A DNA stretch of 64,000 nt from Anaerococcus murdochii (GTDB lineage Bacteria > Bacillota > Clostridia > Tissierellales > Peptoniphilaceae): positions 1,736,001 to 1,800,000 of the forward strand of contig NZ_JAIPME010000002.1 in the NCBI RefSeq assembly GCF_019957155.1, in the 5' to 3' direction. Of the stretch, positions 54,579 through 63,870 are shown in pieces (position 1 is the stretch's first letter; the number at the start of each line of letters is the position of its first letter). A model generated the notes under the pieces. The model was not told where the DNA came from, made no database searches, and was given only the letters and a program-made list of their open reading frames with translations. The translations under genes and the position numbers were made by a program.

Positions 54579-56123
54579 TTAACTAATAGTAACTTGTGGA
54601 GCTTTGCCTTCTCTTCTTAATTTTATTAAATTTTTAATAGCAAAGTCTCTTGCTTCTTCAGGAGCTTTGGCCATTTTTTTCATCTTTGTTTTACCAAATA
54701 TATTAGTATATGCTCCGTCTGCCCAGAAAATATTTCTTTTCAAAATAGCAGTTATAAGCGCATAAATTGGATTTAATAAATTTACAAAGGCAAATGGGAA
54801 ATAGTTAATTGGACTAACACCCAAGGTCTTCATTTGATATGCACCGCACGCTGTCCACGGGAACATTACAGCCAATAATGTGCCAGCATCTTCTAGGGTT
54901 CTTGAAAGCATATTTCTTGATAGACCAAGTTCATCATACTTATCCTCATATAGTGGTGCAGGTACACCAATACCTAAAAATTGATCACACATAGTTGCGT
55001 CACAGAAAATTGAAGTAAGCATAGTTAAAAATACTAGACCAGCAACTGAATTTATTCTTTCTTTAAGGTGAGCAAAGAGTCTTTCAATAATTCCGGCTCT
55101 TTCTAGAGCTCCACCAAAGGATACAGCAAGAAGAATGAGGTTTACTGTCCACATTTGATTATCCATACCACCTTTAGCTAGAGCCTTGTCAACAAAATCA
55201 TTGCCCGTAGCTATGTCTGGTCCATAGTGTAGAATAGCAAAAATTTCTGCTAGACTCCTTTTTTCTTGAAAAATCAAAGAAAATATAAGTCCAACTAAAA
55301 CTGAAATCATTACTCCAGCAAGTCCCTCAATCCTTAATATACAAATGAAAACTATCAAAACTATAGGAAGAAGGACTAAAGTATTTAAGTTGAAATTGCT
55401 TGAAAGAGCCATTTTTATACCATCAGCAATATTTGGGTCATAGTTAACAACATCAGCCCTAAGACCGATTAAGCTATAGAGAATTAAAGAAATCAGGAAA
55501 ACTGGTCCAGTTGTTGATACCATGGCTGTAACGTGGTCAAAAAGACCCGTTTTAGCAACACCTGCTGCAAGATTAGTCGTATCTGATAGCGGGGAAAACT
55601 TATCTCCTATGTAAGCACCTGATATAACCATACCTGCTGTAATAGCTGGGTTTATTCCGAGACCTTGACCTATAGTCATAAAGGCTATTCCTATAGTGGC
55701 CGTAGCAGTCCAGGAAGAACCACATGAAAGACTAACCAAAGATGTAATTATACAACCTATAGGAAGAAATAGCTTAGGACTTAAAAAACTCAAACCGTAA
55801 TATATAAGAGCTGGGATGGTTCCTGATATCATAAAAGATGATATTAAGAGACCTACAGTTAGTAAAATTAATATGGCATCTAAAGTAGTTCTTATACGTT
55901 CAATCATACCATCAAGCATATCTCTAAAACTATTCCCACATCTTAATCTAACTATACAAGCAACCATTATTCCACAAATAAGTGGGAGGTGAGCTGCATC
56001 ATATATATTTTCTCCCCCATCTTTAGCAAAAACAAATACATAAATCATTAAACTTACCATAGTTAAAATAGGTAAGGCAGATTCGATTAGGCTTGGTAAC
56101 CTGACGTTCTTTTTATTATTCAT
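54579..56123 (-). CDS. NhaC-family Na+/H+ (or substrate) antiporter
   Basis: Polytopic membrane protein of 514 residues with about 11-12 hydrophobic segments. The blocks SCGSSWTATATIGIAFMTIG, GAYIGDKFSPLSDTTNLAAG and SIFCDATMCDQFLGIG are typical of NhaC. Members exchange Na+ for H+, or malate/lactate combinations. It is a single-gene unit with a strong consensus promoter and repeats in the leader, suggesting regulation. The precise substrate is unknown. Confidence 0.92.
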   Translation of the reverse strand: MNNKKNVRLPSLIESALPILTMVSLMIYVFVFAKDGGENIYDAAHLPLICGIMVACIVRLRCGNSFRDMLDGMIERIRTTLDAILILLTVGLLISSFMISGTIPALIYYGLSFLSPKLFLPIGCIITSLVSLSCGSSWTATATIGIAFMTIGQGLGINPAITAGMVISGAYIGDKFSPLSDTTNLAAGVAKTGLFDHVTAMVSTTGPVFLISLILYSLIGLRADVVNYDPNIADGIKMALSSNFNLNTLVLLPIVLIVFICILRIEGLAGVMISVLVGLIFSLIFQEKRSLAEIFAILHYGPDIATGNDFVDKALAKGGMDNQMWTVNLILLAVSFGGALERAGIIERLFAHLKERINSVAGLVFLTMLTSIFCDATMCDQFLGIGVPAPLYEDKYDELGLSRNMLSRTLEDAGTLLAVMFPWTACGAYQMKTLGVSPINYFPFAFVNLLNPIYALITAILKRNIFWADGAYTNIFGKTKMKKMAKAPEEARDFAIKNLIKLRREGKAPQVTIS

Positions 56124-56137
56124 AATATCTCCTCATA

Positions 56138-56180
56138 AATACATTAGCGTGTTAAATTAACTATGTATATAATACATTAG
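56138..56180. repeat. Two 10-bp direct repeats around the nhaC start site
   Basis: AATACATTAG occurs at 56138-56147 and again at 56171-56180, 33 bp apart (about three helical turns). The second copy overlaps the -10 box; the first lies in the leader. They could be operator half-sites for a regulator of the antiporter. Confidence 0.55.
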
Positions 56181-56197
56181 TTTGATAAATTTGTCAA
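56169..56197 (-). promoter_or_regulatory. Strong consensus promoter of nhaC
   Basis: On the minus strand perfect TTGACA (56197-56192), 17-bp spacer and TATTAT (56174-56169). Leader is about 40 nt with GAGGAG before the ATG. Promoter strength this high fits a gene expected to be induced or repressed by a regulator. Confidence 0.75.
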
Positions 56198-56281
56198 CTT
56201 ATATTTTATTTAATTATCTTGATATTATGATAAATGGATGTGATTAGATTCTTATATTTAAACAAGATATAGGATTGCAAT

Positions 56282-56315
56282 AAAAAAGCATAGACAAGGC
56301 TATCTTTGTCTATGC
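56282..56315 (-). terminator. Terminator of the rpsB-tsf operon
   Basis: GCATAGACAA (56288-56297) and its complement (56306-56315) around an eight-base loop, with six A on the left, read as U on the minus strand. It lies 14 bp past the tsf stop. Confidence 0.85.
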
Positions 56316-56329
56316 TTATATTCTTTATA

Positions 56330-56998
56330 TTATGCTTTCATTTGGCTAGCTACTTCAGCAGCAAAGTCTTCTTCTTTCTTTTCAAGGCCTTCACCAACTT
56401 GGAACCTAGCAAATCTTCTGATTTTGATATTTTCTCCAACTTCATTAGCTGTATCTCTAAGAAGTTGTTCAACTGTTAAATCAGGGTTTTTGATGAACGC
56501 TTGGTCTAGTAGGCAAACTTCTGAGAACCATTTTTTAAGTCTACCTTCAACCTTCTTTTCAGCAATCATTTTTTTCTTATCTTCAGGCATATTATCGCTA
56601 GATTCGTTAATTGCTTGGTTGATTAGGATGTCTCTTTGTTCAGCTACATCAGCTTCATCTGCATCTTCTTCAGAGATGTACTTTGGAGCGCTTGCAGCAA
56701 TGTGCATAGCTATATCTCTAGCAAAGTTTTTAACTGTATCGGTATTAGCTGAGAAATCTGTTTCAGTATTGATTTCAACAATTACACCTATCTTGTCGTT
56801 GTGAATGTAAGAACCAATAACACCTTCTGCAGCAATTCTACCAGATTTTTTATCAAGAGTTGCTTGTCCTTTTTCCTTTAGGATTTTTTGAGCTTTATCA
56901 ATATCTCCACCAGCTTCTTCTAGAGCTTTTTTGCAGTCCATCATTCCAGCGGCAGTTCTTTCTCTTAATTCTTTAACTAATTTTGCACTAATTGCCAT
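56330..56998 (-). CDS. tsf: Elongation factor Ts (short form)
   Basis: Nucleotide exchange factor for EF-Tu. Residues MDCKKALEEAGGDIDKA, the ETDF core motif, the GRLKKWFSEVCLLDQ helix and the final RRFARFQVGEGLEKK are visible. At 222 residues it is shorter than E. coli EF-Ts (about 283) but matches short forms seen in some Clostridia, lacking one half of the core domain. AGGAG precedes the ATG; 12 bp after rpsB. Confidence 0.96.
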   Translation of the reverse strand: MAISAKLVKELRERTAAGMMDCKKALEEAGGDIDKAQKILKEKGQATLDKKSGRIAAEGVIGSYIHNDKIGVIVEINTETDFSANTDTVKNFARDIAMHIAASAPKYISEEDADEADVAEQRDILINQAINESSDNMPEDKKKMIAEKKVEGRLKKWFSEVCLLDQAFIKNPDLTVEQLLRDTANEVGENIKIRRFARFQVGEGLEKKEEDFAAEVASQMKA

Positions 56999-57010
56999 CT
57001 AAATCTCCTA

Positions 57011-57847
57011 TTATTCTGCTTCGTTTTCTTCGAAAGCTTGTTCTTTAATTTCTTCAGCTGCTTCTTTTATATCTTCGTCAGATAGATTTTCTTCTTCTGT
57101 TACTTCAACTTCAGAATCTTCTTCAACCTCTTCTTCATATTCATCATTAGAAGGATCAAATTCATTACCTTGGTTTGCTTCTATAACAGCATCTGCCATT
57201 ACAGATGTAATAAGTTTTACAGCTCTGATTGCATCATCGTTTCCTGGTATTGGAACGTCAACTTCATCAGGGTCACAGTTTGTATCAACGATAGCAATTA
57301 CAGGAATTCCTAGTATTTTAGCTTCATGTACTGCAATAGATTCTTCACCTGGATCAACTACAAATAGTACATCTGGTAATTCTTCCATATCTTTAATACC
57401 ACCAAGATTTCTTTCTAGCTTATCCATTTCTTTTTGATATTGAAGAACTTCTTTCTTTGGTAGAAGGTCAAATGTTCCATCTTCTTCCATTCTTTCATAT
57501 CTTTGAAGTTTTTCTACGCTTTTTCTAATTGTTTTAAAGTTTGTAAGCATACCACCCAACCATCTGTGAGATACATAGTATTGACCTGATCTCTTAGCTT
57601 CTGATTGAATTGAGTCTTGTGCTTGTTTTTTTGTACCTACAAATAGAACTCTACCACCATCAGCAACGATGTCTCTCATTACCTTGTAAGCTTCCTCAAT
57701 TTGGTTAGCTGTTTTTTGTAGATCTACAATATAGATACCATTTCTTTCTGTGAAGATGAATCTAGACATTTTTGGATTCCATCTTCTGGTTTGGTGTCCA
57801 AAGTGTACACCTGCTTCTAATAATTTTTTCATTGAAACTACTGCCAT
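57011..57847 (-). CDS. rpsB: 30S ribosomal protein S2 with long acidic tail
   Basis: S2 of 278 residues. Start [27 protein letters not shown] and the blocks [22 protein letters not shown] and [10 protein letters not shown] are normal. After about residue 230 the protein has a 45-residue tail made mainly of Glu and Asp, beyond usual S2 length. ATG 57847 follows GGAGGTAAAT; an in-frame start eight codons earlier contains that site. Transcribed with tsf, behind a structured leader. Confidence 0.97.
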   Translation of the reverse strand: MAVVSMKKLLEAGVHFGHQTRRWNPKMSRFIFTERNGIYIVDLQKTANQIEEAYKVMRDIVADGGRVLFVGTKKQAQDSIQSEAKRSGQYYVSHRWLGGMLTNFKTIRKSVEKLQRYERMEEDGTFDLLPKKEVLQYQKEMDKLERNLGGIKDMEELPDVLFVVDPGEESIAVHEAKILGIPVIAIVDTNCDPDEVDVPIPGNDDAIRAVKLITSVMADAVIEANQGNEFDPSNDEYEEEVEEDSEVEVTEEENLSDEDIKEAAEEIKEQAFEENEAE

Positions 57848-57941
57848 ATTTACCTCCGTTTTTTCTTCCACTCATCTCAACTGGATATTAAACCACAATT
57901 GGCAACGTAATACCCATCCATGAGTGTGATTGTTGTAGTAC
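57848..57941 (-). ncRNA. Structured leader RNA of rpsB
   Basis: About 95-nt leader with two nested helices: CACTCAT (minus strand, read from 57926) with ATGAGTG (to 57869), and inside it GGGTATTA with TAATATCC (57915-57908 and 57890-57883, one G-U). The enclosed loop holds TTGCCAATTG. This is the usual place for r-protein S2 autoregulation, but I recognise no named family in it. Confidence 0.5.
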
Positions 57942-57947
57942 CTGTAT

Positions 57948-57975
57948 AATATACCACTTAAAACCTACATTTCAA
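57948..57975 (-). promoter_or_regulatory. Promoter of rpsB-tsf
   Basis: TTGAAA (57975-57970), 16-bp spacer, and TATATT (57953-57948) preceded by TGG, an extended -10; TATTAT with 18-bp spacing overlaps it. It lies right behind the ftsY stop, so readthrough from priA-ftsY is also possible. Confidence 0.6.
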
Positions 57976-57977
57976 CA

Positions 57978-59435
57978 TTAAAACATAGCTTCTACAAAAG
58001 ATTTAGAATCAAATTTTTGTAAATGATCAATTCCTTCACCAACACCTACATATTTAACTGGCACTTCCACCTCTACTTGAAGTGGAAATATTACTCCACC
58101 TTTGGCTGTACCATCAAGTTTTGTAAGTATTAGCCCAGTAATATCAGTAACATTTTTAAATTCTCTTAACTGGCTTACTGCATTTTGACCTGTAGTAGCA
58201 TCAAGTACCAGTAGGTTTTCCCTATTTGAATTTACTGCGTGAGTGTCAATTGTTCTATTAATTTTATCTAATTCTTGCATCAAATTCTTTTTATTATGAA
58301 GTCTTCCTGCAGTATCGCATATTAAAACGTCAACATCTTTGCTGCGAGCAGATTTTATAGCATCAAAAATGACTGCAGATGGATCTGCACCTTCTTTGTG
58401 TGAAATAAGTTCAACATCTGCCCTTTTAGCCCATTCTTGGAGTTGATCTATAGCTGCTGCTCTGAAAGTATCAGCTGCTGCAAGCATTACAGTTTTACCT
58501 TCGTTTTTGAAATTATTTGCAAGTTTACCAATAGTAGTAGTCTTTCCTACTCCATTTACACCTATAACTAGAATTACTGTTAACTTACCTTTTTCAAACT
58601 TAATCTTATTATCAAGGTTATTTTCATCGAGCTTTTTAATCATTATTTCTTTTAAGACAGGATAAATTTTATCAGCTTCTTTAATAGACCTTTTCTTGAT
58701 TTCTCCACGTAATTCATCAACAATTTCTATTGTTGAGTTCATACCAATATCTGCAGAGATTAGGATTTCTTCAAGTTCATCATAGAGGTCATCGTCTATT
58801 TTAACATTTCTTGTAAAAAGATTTGTTAGACTAGATGTGAAGCTGTCTCTAGTTTTACTTAGCCCTTTTTTTAACCTATCAAAAATTGATTCTTTTTCTA
58901 CAACTTCTTCTGTCACCTCAAGGTTTGTACTAAGGTTTTCAGTTGTTGGAATTTCATATTCTGAAATTCCTTTATTGTTTTCATCAAGCTCTTCTTCTTC
59001 TTTTTCTTGCTCTTTAAATTTTATATCTTCAATTTTTAGAGTTTTTTTTTCCGTATTTTCTGTGTGAGTTAAGTCTATAAATCTTCCAGCTTTGATTTTA
59101 CTTGATTTTTCAACTTCTTTAACCTCTTCTGAAACTTCTTCAGACTTTTCCTCTAACTCTGATTTAATATCCTCAGAGATTTCTTCAGCTTTATCTTTAA
59201 CTTCTTCAAATTCTGATAAAATGCCTTCTTTGACTTCTTCAATATTTTCTTCTATTCCTTCAATCAAGTTGTTGTGTTTGTTTGCTTCATTAAACTTATT
59301 AAATTCTTCGTTAGTCCTATCGTCGCTATTTGAATTACTATTATCATTAGCTAATTCTTGGCCAACTTCTCTTACGACTTCTTTGTTTTCTAATTCTCCA
59401 GATTTATTCTTTTTTCTTTTAAAAAAATTAAACAT
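57978..59435 (-). CDS. ftsY: Signal recognition particle receptor FtsY
   Basis: SRP receptor GTPase of 485 residues. A long N-terminal acidic region (about 1-180, Glu- and Lys-rich) is followed by the N domain and the G domain with GVNGVGKTTTIGKLA, DTAGRLHNKKNLM, TKLDGTAKGG. Membrane attachment is by the acidic region and its basic helix. AAGGAG precedes the ATG. The usual upstream smc is absent; priA stands there. Confidence 0.96.
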   Translation of the reverse strand: MFNFFKRKKNKSGELENKEVVREVGQELANDNSNSNSDDRTNEEFNKFNEANKHNNLIEGIEENIEEVKEGILSEFEEVKDKAEEISEDIKSELEEKSEEVSEEVKEVEKSSKIKAGRFIDLTHTENTEKKTLKIEDIKFKEQEKEEEELDENNKGISEYEIPTTENLSTNLEVTEEVVEKESIFDRLKKGLSKTRDSFTSSLTNLFTRNVKIDDDLYDELEEILISADIGMNSTIEIVDELRGEIKKRSIKEADKIYPVLKEIMIKKLDENNLDNKIKFEKGKLTVILVIGVNGVGKTTTIGKLANNFKNEGKTVMLAAADTFRAAAIDQLQEWAKRADVELISHKEGADPSAVIFDAIKSARSKDVDVLICDTAGRLHNKKNLMQELDKINRTIDTHAVNSNRENLLVLDATTGQNAVSQLREFKNVTDITGLILTKLDGTAKGGVIFPLQVEVEVPVKYVGVGEGIDHLQKFDSKSFVEAMF

Positions 59436-59444
59436 ACCGACTCC

Positions 59445-61811
59445 TTAATTAATATTTACAGGATTAAATGCAACTACAAATGATGTATCGTTGTATTTAT
59501 TGATTAAAGAATTCCTAATCCTGCCTATGGTATCTCTACAAATATCAAGGTCCTTGTCATAAACCTTTACAAGAATATTATACCTGTATTTATTATTTAT
59601 TCTTGATATTTTGCAAGGATTTGGGCCTATTATTTCAACATTTAATTGAGAATTCATCAAAGCCTTTAATTCATTTGTAAATTCTCTAGAAATATCTATG
59701 GTCTTAACCCTATCTTCATTTATAATTTTAATTGTAATTATATTTTTAAAAGGCGGATAGGAAAAAGCCTCTCTAATTTTAAGCTCACTAGCAAAAAAAC
59801 TTTCATAATCATTTTCCTTGACAGCCTGAATTACGAAATTTTCTGGTTTATAGGTTTGAATTATAGCCCTACCCGGCTTATCAGCCCTTCCTGCTCTACC
59901 TGCTACTTGAGTTAAAAGTTGAAAACTTGTTTCCTGCGCAGAAAAATCTCCAACGTTTAAAGAAAGATCTGCTGATATTATCCCAACAAGGGTTACATTT
60001 TCAAAATCAAGGCCTTTAGCAATCATCTGTGTTCCAAGTAGGATATCAATCTTGCCTTCCTTCATTGACTTATACATGTGGTCATACTTCGCTTTATTAG
60101 TTGCTACCATGGAATCCATTCTAAGAATATTTGCATCTGGGAAAAGTTGCTTTACTTCTTCTTCAAGCTTTTCTGTACCTGCTCCAAATTCTTTAATCTT
60201 TTTTGAATGGCAGTTTGGGCATACTCTTACTTGATTTTTAGTCCTACCACAATAATGGCATACAAGTTTGTTTACATTTTTATGATAAGTCATCGCGACA
60301 TCACAGGCTTCGCATTTTACAACATACCCGCAGGCTCTACAAAAGGTGAATGAATCATGACCTATTTTATTTAAAAATAAAATTGACTGTTCTTTATGTT
60401 CAAGATTTCTACTTATTTCTTCCTGTAGTTTGTATGAAAGCATGGAGTAATTTGAGTTTTTAAGTTCCTCTCTCATATCAACCAAATTAATATTTGGCAT
60501 AGAATTATTAACCCTAGTACTTAAGTATAATAAATCAAGCTTACCATCTTTCACTTCTTTCATAGTTTCGATTGAAGGAGTTGCTGAAGCCATTATCAGA
60601 TTACAGGAATGATAAGATGCCCTATATTTTGCTATTTCTCTTGTATGATACTTAGGGTCTTTTGAAGATGTATAAGAATTATCATGTTCTTCATCTATAA
60701 TTATTGCTCCTAAATTTTCAAAGGGTGCAAATATAGCGGATCTTGCTCCGATAGCAATTTTAACTTCTCCGTTTTTTATCATCATCCATTGATTGAATTT
60801 TTCTTTAGGAGTGAGCCTTGAATGGATAATTGCTATTTTTTCATTAAACCTACCGGAAAACCTCTCTATTGTTTGTGGAGTTAAAGATATTTCTGGCACT
60901 AAGATAATTGCTTCTTTTCCTTCTTTGATAACTTCTTCTACAACTTGTAAAAAAATCTCAGTTTTTCCAGATCCTGTTACCCCAAACAATAAGAATTGAC
61001 CATTTTCTTTTTTAAGAATTGTTTTAAAGGCTTTTTCTTGGTCTTCATTTAATACGTGTTTATCATATCTTTTTGTATCTAATTTTATTTCCTTGCTAGC
61101 TTCTTTTTGAATTCCTTCAACTATTTCTTTTTCAAGAAGAGATTTTAACGAGGATAAGGAAGAAGAAGTATTTTTGAGTAAGTCACTCTGTTTTGTTTGT
61201 CCATGAAGCTTAAGATAGTCAATAATTTCTTGTTGTTTCTTAGCATTCTTTGCAAGTTTAGTATCAGAGTCTTTTAATTTTATATAGATATCATAAGTGA
61301 TTTTAATTTTATCACTTGCCTCATACAAGACCTTTAGCTTGTTATCTTCTACTAATTTATTTAATATATCCTGAGAATTGGGAAATTTATTTAATATTTC
61401 CTCTTTACTCCTCTCAATTTGTAAATGATTGAGTATTTCATCGTCTTCTTTTGCATTTGCCAAATAAAAAACTTTTATTTTGTCGATACTTGTTGGTGGT
61501 AGAACTTGCTTAAGAGATAGTTGAATTGGAGAAAGATATTCTTTAGACATGAAGAATGCTAGATCTAATAACTCGTCACTAACTAGTTTGTTCTCATCAA
61601 TAATTGATATTATATCTTTTATTTCATATTCAGCTTCAAAATCTTCTACAATTTCATAAACAAAAGCAACGACAGTCTTGTTTCCCTTACCAAAAGGAAC
61701 TAATACCCTCATTGCTCTTTGTAATTTATTATTTAATTTTTCTGGAATGTGATAAGTAAAAGCTCTATTTAAAAATCTGCTTTTACTATCTATAATTACT
61801 TTTGCGTACAA
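59445..61811 (-). CDS. priA: Primosomal protein N' (replication restart helicase PriA)
   Basis: Superfamily 2 helicase of 788 residues that reloads the replisome at stalled forks. 3'-DNA-binding domain at the N terminus, Walker A GVTGSGKTEIFLQ, DEEH box in IIDEEHDNSYT, zinc cysteines in the FCRACGYVVKCEACDV and CHYCGRTKNQVRVCPNCHS blocks, and helicase motif VAGRAGRAD. The start is TTG (61811-61809) behind AAGGTGA; no ATG is suitably placed. It ends 9 bp before ftsY. Confidence 0.96.
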   Translation of the reverse strand: MYAKVIIDSKSRFLNRAFTYHIPEKLNNKLQRAMRVLVPFGKGNKTVVAFVYEIVEDFEAEYEIKDIISIIDENKLVSDELLDLAFFMSKEYLSPIQLSLKQVLPPTSIDKIKVFYLANAKEDDEILNHLQIERSKEEILNKFPNSQDILNKLVEDNKLKVLYEASDKIKITYDIYIKLKDSDTKLAKNAKKQQEIIDYLKLHGQTKQSDLLKNTSSSLSSLKSLLEKEIVEGIQKEASKEIKLDTKRYDKHVLNEDQEKAFKTILKKENGQFLLFGVTGSGKTEIFLQVVEEVIKEGKEAIILVPEISLTPQTIERFSGRFNEKIAIIHSRLTPKEKFNQWMMIKNGEVKIAIGARSAIFAPFENLGAIIIDEEHDNSYTSSKDPKYHTREIAKYRASYHSCNLIMASATPSIETMKEVKDGKLDLLYLSTRVNNSMPNINLVDMREELKNSNYSMLSYKLQEEISRNLEHKEQSILFLNKIGHDSFTFCRACGYVVKCEACDVAMTYHKNVNKLVCHYCGRTKNQVRVCPNCHSKKIKEFGAGTEKLEEEVKQLFPDANILRMDSMVATNKAKYDHMYKSMKEGKIDILLGTQMIAKGLDFENVTLVGIISADLSLNVGDFSAQETSFQLLTQVAGRAGRADKPGRAIIQTYKPENFVIQAVKENDYESFFASELKIREAFSYPPFKNIITIKIINEDRVKTIDISREFTNELKALMNSQLNVEIIGPNPCKISRINNKYRYNILVKVYDKDLDICRDTIGRIRNSLINKYNDTSFVVAFNPVNIN

Positions 61812-61815
61812 ATTT

Positions 61816-62988
61816 TCACCTTAAGAGGTCTAATATTTTATTGGCTAGCTTGCTTTTTGGCATAATATCCAAGTTGATTATTTCATCCTTAGAAATTATT
61901 GAGGCAACATTTGTGTCTACATCAAAACCTGCTCCCCATTTGGTTAAATCATTAGCAATGATATAGTCTAAATTTTTCTTAGAAAGTTTACTCTTTGCAT
62001 TAGCGATTAAATCGTCAGTTTCTGCAGCGAAGCCTATTATAGTTTGGTCTTTTTTTATTGAGCCGAAATATTTTATTATATCAATATTTTCGATTAATTC
62101 TAAGCTCAAATTAGAACCATCTTTTTTTATTTTCCTATCGCTTGGATTTAAAACCTTATAATCGACAGGTGCTGCTGACATTATAATGGCATCAGCATCT
62201 TGAAATTCTCTTTCAATAGCATCTTTCATTTCAAAATTAGTTTTAATTTCTATTCTCTTAATTCCATTAACCTTAATAGGATTTACTGGACCAGAAATCA
62301 AAACAACTTCGGCCCCACGCTTCCTAGCCTCATTAGCTATATTATAACCCATCTTGCCACTAGAATTATTGGTTATGTATCTTACAAAATCAATAGGTTC
62401 AACAGTTGGCCCTGCAGTTACTATTATTTTTTTGCCCAAGAGATCTTTTTCTGTAAAATAATCTTCAAGAAAATCTACAATCTCCTCAGGCTCTTCAAGC
62501 CTTCCATCCCCTATTGTATTGCAAGCCAAAAGACCTGGTTCTGGTTTTATAATCCTAACACCATCTTCTTTTAAGATATTTAAATTTCTTTGAATGGCTT
62601 TTGCCTTTAGCATATTAGTATTCATAGCAGGAGCTATTACTACGTCTTTATCACAGGCAAGGTAGGTTGATAAAAGAAAATTATCAGCTATACCATTAGC
62701 CATCTTTGATATAGTATTAGCGCTAGCTGGTACTATAAGCATTAAGTCTGCCCATTTAGCAAGTTCTATGTGATGAACTTCTTCATGGTGGCCAGAAAAT
62801 AAATCCGAATAGACTTTGCATCTTCCCATAGTTTCGAAGCTAAGAGGATTTACAAATTCTGTTGCAGACTCGGTCATAATTATCTTAAGATTTACATTTC
62901 TTTTCTTAAGGCGTGAACATAAATCCAAAACCTTATAAATAGCTATCCCCCCACTTATCCCTAGGAGAATATTTTTATTTTCTAGCAT
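61816..62988 (-). CDS. coaBC: Bifunctional CoaBC (phosphopantothenoylcysteine synthetase/decarboxylase)
   Basis: Two-step coenzyme A enzyme of 390 residues. CoaC part (about 1-190) binds FMN, with GISGGIAIYK, the His in EEVHHIELAKWAD, and PAMNTNML. CoaB part (about 190-390) uses CTP, with TAGPTVEPIDFVRYITNNSSGKMG and ANDLTKWG. Ribosome site AAGG is distant. The stop and the priA ribosome site overlap. Confidence 0.95.
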   Translation of the reverse strand: MLENKNILLGISGGIAIYKVLDLCSRLKKRNVNLKIIMTESATEFVNPLSFETMGRCKVYSDLFSGHHEEVHHIELAKWADLMLIVPASANTISKMANGIADNFLLSTYLACDKDVVIAPAMNTNMLKAKAIQRNLNILKEDGVRIIKPEPGLLACNTIGDGRLEEPEEIVDFLEDYFTEKDLLGKKIIVTAGPTVEPIDFVRYITNNSSGKMGYNIANEARKRGAEVVLISGPVNPIKVNGIKRIEIKTNFEMKDAIEREFQDADAIIMSAAPVDYKVLNPSDRKIKKDGSNLSLELIENIDIIKYFGSIKKDQTIIGFAAETDDLIANAKSKLSKKNLDYIIANDLTKWGAGFDVDTNVASIISKDEIINLDIMPKSKLANKILDLLR

Positions 62989-62992
62989 ATTA

Positions 62993-63178
62993 TTATTTTT
63001 TTCTTACCTTGCCCTCAATAATCTCATTTAGGGCTTGTGTTACTGGTTTGGCTTCTACATGTTTGGTTAATGGCGCAGAGCCATTTACAATTCTTCTTGC
63101 TCTTTTGGCACACATCATGCAAATTTCGTACCTACTTGGGCTAACTTCAGATAATGTTTTAAATGATGGATTTTTCAT
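62993..63178 (-). CDS. rpoZ: RNA polymerase omega subunit
   Basis: 61-residue omega with RYEICMMCAKRARRI and the PVTQALNEIIEGK end, shorter than the E. coli 91 but normal in Firmicutes. GAGGAGG precedes the ATG, which overlaps the gmk stop. Order gmk-rpoZ-coaBC-priA is the classical Firmicutes one. Confidence 0.94.
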   Translation of the reverse strand: MKNPSFKTLSEVSPSRYEICMMCAKRARRIVNGSAPLTKHVEAKPVTQALNEIIEGKVRKK

Positions 63179-63777
63179 TAATCCTCCTCAAATACTAAAT
63201 TTTCTTCCCTAAATACTTTATGTTTTTCTGCGTTTATTATTTCATTAACAGATGTTATAGCAGAATTTAGGTGGTCATTGACAACTATATAGTCGTAATC
63301 CTTAATATACTGTAGCTCTTTTTTAGCATTATTCATCCTAATTTTAATATCTTCATCAGTTTCTGTACCTCGGCCTACAATTCTCTTTTTTAATTCCTTA
63401 AGACTAGGTGGGGCTAAAAAAATAAAGACTCCATTATCAGTATTTTTCTTGATATTCAGAGCTCCTTGTACGTCTATTTCTAGTATTACGATTTTTCCTT
63501 CGTTTATCTTTTTTTCTACGAATTCTTTGGGTGTTCCATAATAATTATTATGGACTTGAGCATATTCAAGGAATTTATCTTCTTCGATCATTTGTTCAAA
63601 CTGATCGTGGTCTAAATAAAAATAACTAACTCCCTCTATTTCTCCGTCCCTTTTCTTTCTAGTGGTAGCAGATACAGAATATACTAAGTTTGTTTGTGTA
63701 TTCATCAAATCGTGAAGAACAGTACCTTTACCGACTCCAGACGGTCCTGATATTACTAATAAAAATCCCTTTTTCAT
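63178..63777 (-). CDS. gmk: Guanylate kinase
   Basis: GMP kinase of about 199 residues with P-loop SGPSGVGKGTVLHDL, the GMP-binding VSATTRKKRDGEIEGVSYFYL block, EIDVQGALNIK and the lid region GRGTETDEDIKIRM. ATG 63777 fits the AAGGGGGAG site; an in-frame GTG one codon earlier is possible. First gene of the minus operon. Confidence 0.96.
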   Translation of the reverse strand: MKKGFLLVISGPSGVGKGTVLHDLMNTQTNLVYSVSATTRKKRDGEIEGVSYFYLDHDQFEQMIEEDKFLEYAQVHNNYYGTPKEFVEKKINEGKIVILEIDVQGALNIKKNTDNGVFIFLAPPSLKELKKRIVGRGTETDEDIKIRMNNAKKELQYIKDYDYIVVNDHLNSAITSVNEIINAEKHKVFREENLVFEED

Positions 63778-63797
63778 CACTCCCCCTTATCTTAATC

Positions 63798-63825
63798 ATT
63801 TTACTTTTATATGTTTTTACTTCAA
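63798..63825 (-). promoter_or_regulatory. Promoter of the gmk operon
   Basis: On the minus strand TTGAAG (63825-63820), 16-bp spacer and TAAAAT (63803-63798), about 20 bp before the gmk ribosome site and divergent from rqcH. Confidence 0.45.
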
Positions 63826-63848
63826 GTATCATGTTTGATGGCAAAGAG

Positions 63849-63854
63849 TATAAT
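63849..63854 (+). promoter_or_regulatory. -10 box of rqcH
   Basis: Perfect TATAAT ahead of GAGGTGA and the rqcH ATG; no convincing -35. Confidence 0.4.
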
Positions 63855-63870
63855 AAAAATGAGGTGAATT

